DNA from: JBGTLA01 sp041744375 | GTDB taxonomy: Bacteria; Actinomycetota; Acidimicrobiia; Spongiisociales; ZC4RG35 | Reading direction: 5' to 3' | DNA length: 64,000 nucleotides | Assembly (NCBI GenBank): GCA_041744375.1 | Contig: JBGTLA010000130.1 | Coordinates: 16,919-80,918 of the forward strand | Part shown: in pieces, positions 42,284-52,578 of the stretch | How positions within the stretch are numbered: position 1 is the first letter of the stretch | How the letters are laid out: every line of letters begins with the position of its first letter | The notes under the pieces: model-generated | The model's input: only the letters and a program-made list of their open reading frames with translations | Told to the model about the DNA's origin: nothing | The model's database searches: none | Position numbers and translations under genes: made by a program

Positions 42284-42595
42284 TCAGGGGAGTTTGGAAG
42301 CGAGAATGTCGGCAGGAAGAATCTCAGGATCTTCAGCTAACAGACCAGCGTTGGCGTTCAGCGCTTTGACGATCTCGCCGTCGGCGTGCGCTTGACGTGC
42401 TTCCTGAGTGGAGAAGGCATCGAAGACCCAGAAGGTGTTCGGGCTTGTCGTCGCTGCGAACCAGACTTCCGTGCCCTCTTCGGCATTGGCCAGCTCGACT
42501 GCGCCGGTCATTAGATCGCGCAATTCGGACTCTTTGCCTGCCCGCGCCTTGATCCTCGCTACGAAGCCGTATGCAAGACTCTCGTGGTGGGTCAT
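42284..42595 (-). CDS. Antibiotic biosynthesis monooxygenase (ABM)-domain protein
   Basis: ATG 42595 with AAGGAG close upstream gives 103 residues; ATG 42619 is an alternative. The sequence has the dimeric ferredoxin-like ABM pattern: YGFVARIKARAGKESELRDLM, TEVWFAATTSPNTFWVFDAF and EARQAHADGEIVKALN. Such small proteins are cofactor-free monooxygenases or act in quinone, heme or signalling roles. There is no partner gene; long noncoding stretches flank it on both sides. Confidence 0.82.
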   Translation of the reverse strand: MTHHESLAYGFVARIKARAGKESELRDLMTGAVELANAEEGTEVWFAATTSPNTFWVFDAFSTQEARQAHADGEIVKALNANAGLLAEDPEILPADILASKLP

Positions 42596-43183
42596 TTCTC
42601 CTTCTCTGCTTCCGGGCATCGGACCCTACACCCGAAAGCCGGTCACCGCGCTGTCCAGGCGACGGCGTCGGAGACTGGCTGGTTCTGTCAGAAGGGTGAT
42701 TCATACCAGGATCCATGGAGCATGATGAAGGGCCCGAGGCCGAAACAGGGCAAACGACCTAGCCCGACCTCACTTGGTTCGAGAAAGGAAGGCTGCTCTC
42801 TGCGCCATTGGCGAGCGCGCGACCATCCACCGGCTTTGGCCACCCGTCGAGCGTAGAAGCCGTCTCCTGTACGACAGCGATCATTGAAGAGAGGCCGAGC
42901 CTGCAGCTGCCGGTGTTCTCAGTTGCCCTGTAGCAGGCGGCCAGCGCCGTCGCCGACATCCTCGACCGGCCGCATCTTTCGGCCCGCTACCAGGCCCGAC
43001 CTTCCACGGCGGGATCGGTGAGGCGGTGGGAGCCTACGGATTGGGTGTCACCACGTGATCGATTCCGGCTAGAGGGGCCTGGCTTCACTCGACACCGTCA
43101 ACTGACTCCGATGTAGCCGGAGCCGCCGACGCCCCAACTCCATCGGCATGCGCTCCACCTCCCCAAGAGCATGAGGGGAAGGT
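42596..43183. other. Intergenic stretch, no gene seen
   Basis: Nearly 590 bases without a supported gene. Short frames on both strands lack family features and ribosome-binding sites. The lack of coding sequence next to a truncated gene (43184-44031) suggests decayed DNA. Confidence 0.4.
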
Positions 43184-44031
43184 TCAGCCCAGCGCCCGAC
43201 GCAAGAACGCCGCCATCTGGCCCCGGGTCACAGGATCGTCGGGACAGAACCGGTCGTTGACCGGAGGATTGCAGCCCCGGGTCACCCCGGCGGTTCCAAG
43301 CCGATCGATGTCCTCTTCGAACACCGAGTCGTCGTCGTCGACGAACAAGTCACCTCCCCCGGCATCGCTGTAACCCAGGGCGCGGGTCAAAAAGGCCGCC
43401 ATCTGGCCTCGGGTCACAGGGTCGTCGGGACAGAACCGGTCGTTGACCGGTGGGTTGCAGCCCCGGGTCACTCCCGAGGCGGCCAGCCACTCGATGTCCT
43501 CTTCGAACACCGACCCGTCGTCGTCCACGAAAGTCCCCGAGTCGCTGGGGGCGGTGGTGGTGGTCGACGTGGATCCCCCCGGGGTCGAAGTCGAGGTGGT
43601 GGAGGGGTCCCCACCGGGGTCGATCTCACAGGTCGTGGTGGTGGCGGTGCAGGGCTGCCACACCACCCCGGCTCCCGAGTGGATCCCAAAGGTCTGATAG
43701 GCCATGCCGAAGTCGGTCAGCGGCCCGATCTCGCCGGAGCCGTCGGCGTTCATCACGTACAGATCTGTCGAGTCGTGTTCGCTGACAATCACCCCGTCGA
43801 CACAGCTCTGATAGCCGCCGCTAGAGAAAGCGACTTTGCTGCCATCGGGCGAGAACACGGGCTGGGACTCGTTGCGGTTGTTGACGCCGCGGGTGTTGGT
43901 CAGGTTGGTGACCCCGGAACCGTCGACGTTCACCACGAGGATGTCGGCCACGGTCTCATTCCAGGGGGAAGCGAGTCTCGGCGAGGTCTCGGTCCGGCGA
44001 CTGGTAGCCGAGCTACAACTCTTGGAGTTCC
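43184..44031 (-). pseudogene. Truncated TolB-like beta-propeller / SLH-repeat surface protein
   Basis: From about 44000 the minus strand reads ADILVVNVDGSGVTNLTNT, ESQPVFSPDGSKVAFSSGG and DLYVMNADGSGEIGPLTDFG, i.e. propeller blades as in TolB/WD40-like proteins, then a Thr-rich linker and two SLH-type repeats that end at 43184. The N-terminal blades and signal peptide are missing: further upstream the frame runs into the glucan synthase gene, where it is only a shadow. A GTG at 43951 could start a 255-residue product, but without a signal peptide it could not reach the surface. I regard it as a 5'-truncated relic. Confidence 0.65.
43190..43536 (-). repeat. Two tandem S-layer-homology-type repeats
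   Basis: Two coding repeats with a 186-bp (62-codon) period. Each encodes F-V-D-D-D-x-S-V-F-E-E-D-I, then GVTRGCNPPVNDRFCPDDPV and TRGQMAAFLxRALG. DNA identity is high: a segment of about 59 bases at 43229 and 43413 differs at only a few positions. The paired cysteines and the acidic start are typical of SLH-like modules in Acidimicrobiia-type genomes. Confidence 0.75.
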
Positions 44032-47000
44032 CTATCCGAGGACAACCTCGACGTGGTGGGTGGCGCCATCGTCGACGAGGTCGATATCGGATCCGGCGGG
44101 TTGGGTCCTGTCGTCCACCGTCAACCGGACAACACCCTTGGTGGCGCCGTCGGGATTGTGAACCCGGACCTCGTAGAGCGACGAGTGGTAGCGGAAGGTG
44201 ATCGAGAATTCTCGCCAGGCGCGGGGAATGCAGGGATCCACCGCGAGACGCGTGCCACGCAGATGGAAGCCAAGGATCCACTCCACCCCGGCCCGATACA
44301 TCCACCCCGCCGATCCGGTGTACCAGGTCCAGCCCCCCCGCCCGACGTGGGGCGGCTCGGAGTAGACGTCGGCCGCAACCACGTATGGCTCGACCCGGTA
44401 TCGGTGGACTCCTGCCCTCGTGCTGGCGTGGTTGATCGGGTTGAGGAGCCCGAACAGCTCGCCGGCCCGGTCACCGTCACCCAGAGTGGCGAAGGCGATG
44501 ACGGACCAGATGGCGGCGTGGGTGTATTGACCCCCGTTCTCGCGCACGCCCGGCAGATAGCCCTTGATATAGCCCGGATCGACCTCCCACTTGTCGAACG
44601 GCGGGGTGAAGAGCAATACCAGGCCATCCCCCGGGTGGACCAGGTATTCCTGCACCGAGGCCATCGCCCGTTGGGCGCGCTGCTGTCGGGCGCCACCGTG
44701 GATGACCGACCAGGACTGGGCGATCGAGTCGATCCGGCACTCCTCACTGTCCGACGATCCGAGCGGGGTCCCGTCGTCGAAGAAGGCGCGGCGGTACCAG
44801 TCGCCGTCCCATGCCTCCGCTTCGAGATTGTTCCTCAGCTCCTCCGCGGCGTTGCGCCAGGCCACCGCCAGGTTCGACCGGTCCAGCTTGTCGGCGATGT
44901 CGGCGAACCGTCTCAGGTTTGCATCGAGGAACCAGCCCAGCCAGACGCTCTCACCTCGCCCTTCTCGCCCCACCCGGTTCATGCCGTCGTTCCAGTCTCC
45001 CGTGCCGATCAGCGGGAGGCCGCGCTCCCCCATCCGAGACACGGCTCGCTCCAGCGCCCGCCGGCAGTGGTCGAACACGGTCCCCTGCACTTCCGATGTC
45101 TGCGGGGCGATGTAGGCCTCGTCCTCGTGGGGTTCGAGCTGGGGTCCTCGGAGATAGGGCACATCCACCGCCAGGAGTTCCTCGTCGCCGGTCACCTCGA
45201 CATAGTGGGCGACGGCGTACGGGAGCCACAGGTAGTCATCGGAAATCCTGGTTCGCACCCCCTTGCCAGAGGGTTCATGCCACCAGTGGAGCACGTCGCC
45301 CTCCATGAACTGGTGGGCGGCGGCCCGAAGCAGATGCTCACGGGCCATCTTGCGCATCGGAACCACCAACGCCATCACGTCCTGGAGTTGGTCACGGAAG
45401 CCGTAGGCGCCGCCGGCCTGGTAGAAGGCCGACCGGGCCAGCACCCGACAGGCCAGGGTCTGGTAGAGAAGCCAGTGGTTGATCATGAAGTCGAACGAGC
45501 GGTCCGGGGTCTTGACGCGCACGGTCCCCAGCACATCTCTCCAGTTCGTGGCCACCTCGGACCCGATCGCCTCTGCCTCAGCCCGGCGATAGCGCTCGAC
45601 GAGCGTCCGTGCCTCGCTGGCGTCAGCGCCCTGGCCCAACAGGAATCGCATCTCGATCTCCTCGTCGGCCGCCAGGACGATTCGCCGTTGGAGGGCGGCG
45701 CACGGATCGACCCCCATCCCGACGCGACCCGACAGTCCCGACGTCCGGTGCAGGGCAGCCGGATAGTCGACACTGCCGTGCCGACCGAGGAACTCGGTCC
45801 GGTCGGTAGTCACCGTGACCTCGCCGGCTCCCAGGTCGGCGAACGCCACCCTTTCGCCGAAATCCCCGTTCCAGGGGTTGCGGGCGAGGAGGGCACCCGT
45901 TGCCTCGTCCCGTCCCGTGATGATCTGCCTCGCCGGGGCGGCCCGGGTGACTCCCAGTACCCACTCGACGTAGGCGGTGACCGACAGCCTTCGTCGCCGG
46001 CCGCTCACGTTCCGTATGCGGAGGCGGGAAACCTTGACCGGATCGTCGAGTGGCACCGTCTGATGGAGTCGCAGCGAGATCCCTCGGGTGGTGTGCTCGA
46101 ACTCAGAGAACCCGGGACCGTGACGCGCCACGTAGAAGTCCTGGTCCCGAATCGGGAGGGCGGTGGGTCCCCACAATTCCCCACTGTCTTCGTCCCGAAT
46201 GTAGAGGACCTCGCCAGGAGGGTCGGCAACGGCGTCGTTGGACCAGGGAGTGAGCTGGTTCTCCCGGCTGTTCTCCGACCAGCTGAACCCGGACCCCGAC
46301 TCCGACACACAGAAGCCGAACCGGGAATTGGCGACCACGTTGATCCACGGGGCCGGAGACCACTGCTCCTCTCCCAACACCACGACGTACTCGGTCCCGT
46401 CGGCGGCGAAGCCGCCGAGTCCGTTGGGAAACTCGAGCTCGAGCCTGGGAGAAGTCGCCGCCGGGTGGGCAGGGGTCGCCGTGGGCTTCTCTCCGCCTGC
46501 GGACGGCTCGGCGGTAGGTCGCCGGGCGATCTGGTCGGCCAGCGTCCCGTGATGGCTCAGCAGGACCGCCCGGGCCGAGAATTGGAGGACGGCACGGTCG
46601 TCGTCGGAGAGCACAGGCCCGTCGAGCACGAACACTCCTCCTTGGGGCGCCGGGCCCGGCTGGCGCCCTTGCTCACGGACCAGGCTGTCGATGGCGTCTC
46701 GTAGGTCCTGGGCGTAGGAGCCCGGCTTCTCGTTGATGACCACCAGGTCGGCGTATAGGCCTTTGCTCTGCCAGTACTCCTGGGCCCTGAGCAGGTCTCG
46801 TACGAGTCCCCGCTCTTCGGGCTGGTCGATCCGGGCGAGGACGATCGGAATGTCACCGGAGATTCCATGTTGCCAGAGCCCGGCCTGGCCCATCGAGGGG
46901 GCGGCGTGGCGGGTCGAATTCGCCTGGACGGGATCGGAGTAGATCAGGCCGGCTGCCAGTTGCTGGAAGATATGGGCGTTTTCGGGTTCGATCCTAAGGT

Positions 47001-50000
47001 GATGCAGGCGGACCTGGGCCTGGGTCCAGGCCAGGGTCAGGGTCCTGTAGAAGGATGCGGTGTCGGAGTACTTGTCTATCAAGTCGAGCGCTTCGGCCCG
47101 GGTCTCGGCAACGACCGTGGTGAAGTCGAGGTGGGCGGTGCCCCCCGGCGGTATCCGCACCTTCCGGCGCAGGCTGAAGATCGGGTCGAGCACCAGTCCC
47201 ACCGAGTTCGAGAGGGGACGACTCAGCGCCGCCGCCCGACGCAACGGGTTGCCCCGGCCGAGGAAGCGCGCCCGATCGGTCGCGTACTGTGCTCCACCCA
47301 CCAGCTCACCGGTTACCGCCAGGACATGCCCGGCCCAGACCGCTTGTTCTTCCACCGAACGAGGGCGTCGGGTGGCAAGGAGGGCATCGCGACCCTCCAC
47401 CTGTTCGGTCTGCACGAACAGATTCGAGAAGGCGGGGTGAGCCGAATCGACCCCGGGCGGGGCGAGCACCAGTTCGGCATAGGACGTCACCTCGATCTCC
47501 CTTGCCGACGAACCCGTGTTGGTGAGGCTCACCCGGCGGACCTCGGCGTCGTCCTCTTCTGACATGACGACCGTGAGCAAGGTCGAGATGCTTCCGTCTC
47601 GGCGCGAGATCTCCACCTTGTCTTCGCTGAACGACGCCTCATAGGCGCTCGGCTCCACCCCGGTGGGCTGGTAACCCGCCGACCAGGTACGACCGGACGC
47701 AGTCCTGATAAAGATGTAGGTGCCGAAGTTGTCGAGGGTGGTGTCCTCGCGCCACCGGTTGACCGCCAACCCACGCCAGCGGCTGTAACCGGATCCGGCG
47801 GCCGTAATGACGGTGCTGAAATCGCCGTTGGAGAGAAGATGGACGACGGGCATGGGACTGTGCGGCGACCCCACCCTGCGAACCACCCCCTTGGCCTCGG
47901 CCACTGGCCGGGCCGCCTCGGTTACCTCCTCGGCGCGCGGACGCGCCACCTCGACGTCACGGGGGACCCGCTCGTGCAAAAGGAGCTCCGCCGCCTGCAC
48001 CGACGGCTCGCTGTGGAAGAGGCGCCGGGCAAACCCGTCGAAGACGACGTTGGCCACCGCCACGAGGGACATCGCCTGGTGGTGGGCCATGTAGGCCTGC
48101 ACCAGCACGGTCCCGCCGGTGTTCGGACTACGGGCCGGGGTGAAGTCGAGCGCCTCGTAGTAGCCGTATGTGCCTGCTGCCCCCAGCTCGGTCAACCGGG
48201 TCAGGTTGGCCACCGCCTCGTGCGTGTCGATCATCGCCGCCAGCACGGTGGCGTAGGGGGCGATCACGAGGTCTTCGCTCAGACCCCGCTCGAATCCGAG
48301 CCCCGGCACCCCAAACGCCCGGTACTGATAGGTCAAGCTCACGTCGCGCGCGGAGTAGGCGGCCTCCGAAATCCCCCACGGGACCTGCCGCTCCTTCCCG
48401 TAGGCGATCTGACGCTCCACCACCGCCCGATAGGTGGTGTCGAGGACGCTCTCTGGGGGTGACCGCATCACGAGCAGCGGCATCAGGTACTCGAACATCG
48501 AGCCCGACCACGAGATCAGCGCCGCCTCGGTGCCCATCGGAGTCATGGAGCGGCCGAGGCGGAACCAGTGGCTGGGGGGCAGATCACCCTTGGCGATGCC
48601 GACGAAGCTGGCCAACCTCGCCTCTGACGCCAGCAAGTCGTAATGACTCTGGTCGAGGGCGGATTCAGGCTCCCGATATCCGACCGCGAGCAACTTGTTC
48701 TCCGGATTCATCAGGAACGAGAAGTCCATGGCTGCCACCATGGCGGCGGTGCCTTCGACCAGATCCGCCCTGCGCCGGTCCAGTTGCCGGCTCTGTTCCG
48801 GGTCGGAGGACACGACCCGGTCGGCCCGATGGCTCTCGATGGTGGCCATGAGCGCCTCCGCCCAATAGCCCAACTCCTCGTCGTCGGAGCCGATGGCCAG
48901 GGTGCGGGCTATGTCGGCCACAGTCTCGGCTTTCCGGTCGACCGCTCCCAGGCCGTCGGACCAATCGGTTGCGGCCGTTTCGGCCAGCGAAGCGAGCAAG
49001 TCGGTGAGGGCGGTGTCCAGGTCGCGAGGAGACACGAACTCCACCGGGGGGCTCGGCGTCAGCCGGTCTGCAGCCTCGCGAATCAACAGGACAGTGTCCC
49101 GGATGGCGGATATCACCTCCGGTCCCGACGCCTGTGCCGGGAGCCGGGCACATCCTTGGGACACGGCCAGGAGGTGGCCGGCCAGGTTGCCGCTGTCCAC
49201 CGTCGATACGTAGCGGGGAGCCAGAGGCTCCAGGGAGACGGTGTCGTACCAGTTGAAGAGGTGACCCTGGAATTGATCCATGCGGCTGAGGGCGGAGAAT
49301 GTGGCCTCGAGCCGGGATACCGCCTCTCCCATGCCGATCCACCCGAACTCCCGGGCCGACAGCACCGTCAACAGATAGAGGCCGATGTTGGTGGGCGAGG
49401 TGCGGTGGGCGACGACGCCGAGGTCCTCCTGGTAGTTGTCGGGCGGCAGCCAGTTGTCGTCCTCGGTCACGAAGCGCTCGAAATACCGCCAGGTCCTCCG
49501 GGCGGCCATTCGTAGCATCTGGTGCTCTTCGACGGTCGGCGGGTCAGACACCCGGACTGCTCGTGGGATGCTCGCCCAGTGGGCGACATAGGGGGCCGCC
49601 ACCCACAACACCGACCACGTCCAGGCCACAAGGAATGCGCCGGATCTGGTGACGGCTGCGGCGGCGGTGATGGCCAGTCCCACCGCCATCGATGGCGCCA
49701 TGCGACGGATGAAATCGGCGCGGGCGAGCCCGAACTTTCTCTCAGCCTCCTCCGCCGTGACCCAGTTGAGCAGGTGTCGCCGCGACACTGCCAGCCGCCA
49801 AAGCGTCACGACGATGGCCTCGGTGGTCCGAACGGCATCGTAGGCCAGGAAGGCTGCCTGCATACCGAAACGACCGAGAGTCCGGGCGGCGTCGATCCAC
49901 CACCGTCGGAGCCGCACCGCCCCCGGCGTGTTTGTGCGGCGCGGGATCATCCGCTCGAGCAGGGGAAGCAGCGCGGGGAGGATCATCGAGACGACGATGA

Positions 50001-52458
50001 AGATGGTCCACGGCCACAGGGGAACCGGAGGCAGGAGAAAGGAGGCGATCAGTGTGAAGAGGGCGGCCGGGCCGCTGAGGCTGCGGCGGAGATTGTCCAC
50101 CATCTTGAACCGGGCGAGAGGAGGGAGGGGGCCGTGCAAACCCAGGATCCAGGGAAGCAGCTGCCAGTCGCCCCTGACCCAGCGAAGCGTCCGGGTCAGC
50201 GCAACCTCATAATGGCTCGGGAACTCCTCGAACACTTCGATGTTGGTCACCAAACCCGCCCGGGCGAACGAACCCTCGAACAGGTCGTGGCTGAGAAGTG
50301 TGTTGTCGGGAACCCGACCTTCCAGGGCGGCCTCGAAGGCGTCGATCTCATAGATCCCCTTGCCGGCATAGGAACCCTCGCCGAAGAGGTCCTGATAGAC
50401 GTCGCTGACCGCCGCCGCGTAGGGATCGATCCCCGCCGGCGGGAAAAACACCCGTTGGAAGAAGCTGGTTCCGCCCGCCCCCAGGAAGGCGGTCACCCGC
50501 GGTTGGAGGACCCCGTACCCCGCCACCACCCGTCCGAGCGGGTCGTCGACCCGAGCCCGATTGAGGGGATGGGCGATGGTGGCCACCAGGCTGGTGGCCG
50601 CCCCCGGGGGGAGTCTCGAGTCCTGGTCGAGGGCGATCACGTAGCGAACCCGCTCTGGGATCTGGCCATGCCAGGGGATGAAACTGGTGTCGGACGCCCC
50701 TCTGAGCAGCCGGTTGAGCTCGTGGAGCTTGCCACGCTTGCGCTCCCATCCCATGTAGCAGCCCTCGCTGGGGTTGAGCTGGCGCCGACGATGCAGGAGC
50801 AGGAAGCGATCGGCCCCTCCCGGTCCCGGGCCGTGTCTCGCATTGAGCCGATCGATGGCGCGGACGGCGGTCTCAAGCAGCTCGGCGTCGTCGGGCCCTG
50901 AGGGCGCCTGGGAGTCACGCCAGTCGCTCAGCAGCACGAAATGGAACTCCCCCTCGGGGTGGGAGAGGTAGTGGACTTCGAGCCGCTCCACGAGCTCTTC
51001 GATTTGCTCCGGTCCCGAGAACAGGGTCGGGATCGCCACCACGGTCCGATACTCCTCGGTGGGTCCATGCCGGAGGGCTAGGGAAGGGAGGTCGCGGGGA
51101 CGGGCGAGGCCGGTCACGATCCGGTTGACCACGGTCATCGCCACATCGGTGGCAGGGACGAGGGCGAGGCACGCCATCAGCCACCGCCATGGCCACGCCT
51201 GCTCGATGGTGAGGAGCGGGATGGTGAGCGCCAACGCCGCCACCACCGTCAGCGACCCGACATATGCAACGGCGGCGTGTCTTCTGATGAAACGAGCCAG
51301 GACCAGCCGGGCACTCGGCCGGAACCCTACCTCCGCTTCGAGCTGATCCCTGCCTTCGCCGAGGAGGAAGTAGCCGGGGTCGCGCTGGCGTCGATCGGCG
51401 AGTTGGGAGGCGGCCAAACTGATGGTGGCCTGAGCGATTTCGAGCTGGGGGGTGGGCGATCCCTTCGAGAGGTCCTCGATGGCGTGGCGGTAGAGGTCAC
51501 GGGTGGCAAAGCTCATGTCGCCGTAGGTGCTGTCCGTGGCCAGGGCGCGGTCGACCAGGCTCACCCCCTCGACGAACTCGGCCCAGTCGAAAGAGGTGAT
51601 GAGACGGAGGCTGGTCACGATGTTGCGTACGGTGACGTTGGTCGCCACCTGCCGGTGGTGGGTCTCTGCCACCACCTCGTCGGGGGTGGTTCCTTCGGCG
51701 GCGAGACGATCGAATAGCCAGCCGAGACCGGGGGTGGTGTCCGGATCTCGTTCCCGGAGGCGCTGGACCAGTTGGACGGCGAACGCCTGGGGGAGCTCTC
51801 CTGACCGGACGTTGTCGATGATCGCCTGGGCGTCGGCCGTTGACCCCCCACCGACTCCAAGCAGACTATCTGCCACGTCGTCGGCGGCCCGCCTGTGCCG
51901 GCGGGCTCCCACGATCATTTCGGCCATCCTTCGCAGGTTCTCCACCAGGACTACGCGCAAGGTGATGGGGAGTGCCCATAACTCGCCGATGGTGAGGGGG
52001 CTCACCTCCTGGTAGGCCTCCACGAAGCGGTGCAGAGCCTCGGGGTCGAAGCGACTGTCGAGGTGGGCAACGAAGGCCCAGGCGATTCCGAAGACCCGCG
52101 GATAGCCGACCAGGTGACCAGCGTCCAGCTTGGGCAGCTGGTGGTAGTAGGAGGAGGGCAGGCTCTCGCGGATCTCGTTCAGCTGGCGTTCGACCAGATG
52201 GAAGTTGTCCACCAGCCACTCCGCCGCCGGAGTGAGGAGAGCTTCCTCCCGGATGGCTTGGGCCAACTCCCGGTACGCGGCGAGGAGGACGTCGCCGTTG
52301 TCGCCCAGCCGTCGAGAGATGAGGCGCAGGCGGCCCCGCTGTGCAGTTGTCTTCTGGGCAGCGGCCAGGCTTCTGGCATGCTCCTCGAGGCGCTCGACGC
52401 TGAACAACTCCGCCCGGATAGGCTCCCGACTCTCCGCGGAGGTAGAGGACGACGACAC
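44032..52458 (-). CDS. ndvB: Cyclic beta-1,2-glucan synthase-like protein (GT84 plus GH94 domains)
   Basis: This 2808-residue protein has the size and order of NdvB/ChvB. The N-terminal 400 residues are helical; membrane segments appear near 405-450 (AYVGSLTVVAALALTIPLL) and 830-990. The glycosyltransferase lies between, with VIALDQDSRLPPGAATSLV, GIYEIDAFEAALEGRVPDN and TRTLRWVRGDWQLLPWILG. A glucoamylase-like region follows (about 1000-1450), then two carbohydrate-binding/phosphorylase modules ending in the GH94 catalytic part with LPLIGTGDWNDGMNRVG. Known homologues make cyclic beta-1,2-glucan from UDP-glucose. It stands alone, with a GTG start and no strong ribosome-binding site. The gene symbol denotes family only. 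Confidence 0.88.
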   Translation of the reverse strand: MSSSSTSAESREPIRAELFSVERLEEHARSLAAAQKTTAQRGRLRLISRRLGDNGDVLLAAYRELAQAIREEALLTPAAEWLVDNFHLVERQLNEIRESLPSSYYHQLPKLDAGHLVGYPRVFGIAWAFVAHLDSRFDPEALHRFVEAYQEVSPLTIGELWALPITLRVVLVENLRRMAEMIVGARRHRRAADDVADSLLGVGGGSTADAQAIIDNVRSGELPQAFAVQLVQRLRERDPDTTPGLGWLFDRLAAEGTTPDEVVAETHHRQVATNVTVRNIVTSLRLITSFDWAEFVEGVSLVDRALATDSTYGDMSFATRDLYRHAIEDLSKGSPTPQLEIAQATISLAASQLADRRQRDPGYFLLGEGRDQLEAEVGFRPSARLVLARFIRRHAAVAYVGSLTVVAALALTIPLLTIEQAWPWRWLMACLALVPATDVAMTVVNRIVTGLARPRDLPSLALRHGPTEEYRTVVAIPTLFSGPEQIEELVERLEVHYLSHPEGEFHFVLLSDWRDSQAPSGPDDAELLETAVRAIDRLNARHGPGPGGADRFLLLHRRRQLNPSEGCYMGWERKRGKLHELNRLLRGASDTSFIPWHGQIPERVRYVIALDQDSRLPPGAATSLVATIAHPLNRARVDDPLGRVVAGYGVLQPRVTAFLGAGGTSFFQRVFFPPAGIDPYAAAVSDVYQDLFGEGSYAGKGIYEIDAFEAALEGRVPDNTLLSHDLFEGSFARAGLVTNIEVFEEFPSHYEVALTRTLRWVRGDWQLLPWILGLHGPLPPLARFKMVDNLRRSLSGPAALFTLIASFLLPPVPLWPWTIFIVVSMILPALLPLLERMIPRRTNTPGAVRLRRWWIDAARTLGRFGMQAAFLAYDAVRTTEAIVVTLWRLAVSRRHLLNWVTAEEAERKFGLARADFIRRMAPSMAVGLAITAAAAVTRSGAFLVAWTWSVLWVAAPYVAHWASIPRAVRVSDPPTVEEHQMLRMAARRTWRYFERFVTEDDNWLPPDNYQEDLGVVAHRTSPTNIGLYLLTVLSAREFGWIGMGEAVSRLEATFSALSRMDQFQGHLFNWYDTVSLEPLAPRYVSTVDSGNLAGHLLAVSQGCARLPAQASGPEVISAIRDTVLLIREAADRLTPSPPVEFVSPRDLDTALTDLLASLAETAATDWSDGLGAVDRKAETVADIARTLAIGSDDEELGYWAEALMATIESHRADRVVSSDPEQSRQLDRRRADLVEGTAAMVAAMDFSFLMNPENKLLAVGYREPESALDQSHYDLLASEARLASFVGIAKGDLPPSHWFRLGRSMTPMGTEAALISWSGSMFEYLMPLLVMRSPPESVLDTTYRAVVERQIAYGKERQVPWGISEAAYSARDVSLTYQYRAFGVPGLGFERGLSEDLVIAPYATVLAAMIDTHEAVANLTRLTELGAAGTYGYYEALDFTPARSPNTGGTVLVQAYMAHHQAMSLVAVANVVFDGFARRLFHSEPSVQAAELLLHERVPRDVEVARPRAEEVTEAARPVAEAKGVVRRVGSPHSPMPVVHLLSNGDFSTVITAAGSGYSRWRGLAVNRWREDTTLDNFGTYIFIRTASGRTWSAGYQPTGVEPSAYEASFSEDKVEISRRDGSISTLLTVVMSEEDDAEVRRVSLTNTGSSAREIEVTSYAELVLAPPGVDSAHPAFSNLFVQTEQVEGRDALLATRRPRSVEEQAVWAGHVLAVTGELVGGAQYATDRARFLGRGNPLRRAAALSRPLSNSVGLVLDPIFSLRRKVRIPPGGTAHLDFTTVVAETRAEALDLIDKYSDTASFYRTLTLAWTQAQVRLHHLRIEPENAHIFQQLAAGLIYSDPVQANSTRHAAPSMGQAGLWQHGISGDIPIVLARIDQPEERGLVRDLLRAQEYWQSKGLYADLVVINEKPGSYAQDLRDAIDSLVREQGRQPGPAPQGGVFVLDGPVLSDDDRAVLQFSARAVLLSHHGTLADQIARRPTAEPSAGGEKPTATPAHPAATSPRLELEFPNGLGGFAADGTEYVVVLGEEQWSPAPWINVVANSRFGFCVSESGSGFSWSENSRENQLTPWSNDAVADPPGEVLYIRDEDSGELWGPTALPIRDQDFYVARHGPGFSEFEHTTRGISLRLHQTVPLDDPVKVSRLRIRNVSGRRRRLSVTAYVEWVLGVTRAAPARQIITGRDEATGALLARNPWNGDFGERVAFADLGAGEVTVTTDRTEFLGRHGSVDYPAALHRTSGLSGRVGMGVDPCAALQRRIVLAADEEIEMRFLLGQGADASEARTLVERYRRAEAEAIGSEVATNWRDVLGTVRVKTPDRSFDFMINHWLLYQTLACRVLARSAFYQAGGAYGFRDQLQDVMALVVPMRKMAREHLLRAAAHQFMEGDVLHWWHEPSGKGVRTRISDDYLWLPYAVAHYVEVTGDEELLAVDVPYLRGPQLEPHEDEAYIAPQTSEVQGTVFDHCRRALERAVSRMGERGLPLIGTGDWNDGMNRVGREGRGESVWLGWFLDANLRRFADIADKLDRSNLAVAWRNAAEELRNNLEAEAWDGDWYRRAFFDDGTPLGSSDSEECRIDSIAQSWSVIHGGARQQRAQRAMASVQEYLVHPGDGLVLLFTPPFDKWEVDPGYIKGYLPGVRENGGQYTHAAIWSVIAFATLGDGDRAGELFGLLNPINHASTRAGVHRYRVEPYVVAADVYSEPPHVGRGGWTWYTGSAGWMYRAGVEWILGFHLRGTRLAVDPCIPRAWREFSITFRYHSSLYEVRVHNPDGATKGVVRLTVDDRTQPAGSDIDLVDDGATHHVEVVLG

Positions 52459-52578
52459 CGGCGCAGGATACGTTGGCCCGGCTCTCTGTCCACTTCTAGG
52501 ACTCCGCTGCTGGCCCCGTCACCCACCCGCCTGGCTAGGGTCACCATGTGCCCTTGCCAAACCCCGGAGGTCGATGCC

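Noticed and set aside
43952..44305. Upstream extension of the TolB/SLH frame to 44305
   Set aside because: The part beyond 44032 lies in the glucan synthase gene and is Arg/Gly/Pro-rich without propeller motifs, so it is a frame shadow and not the missing N-terminus.
44053..46704. Very long plus-strand open frame (883 codons) opposite the glucan synthase gene
   Set aside because: It is a shadow: the minus-strand gene has full family motifs here, while the plus-strand translation has none and is Gly/Arg/Pro/His-rich.
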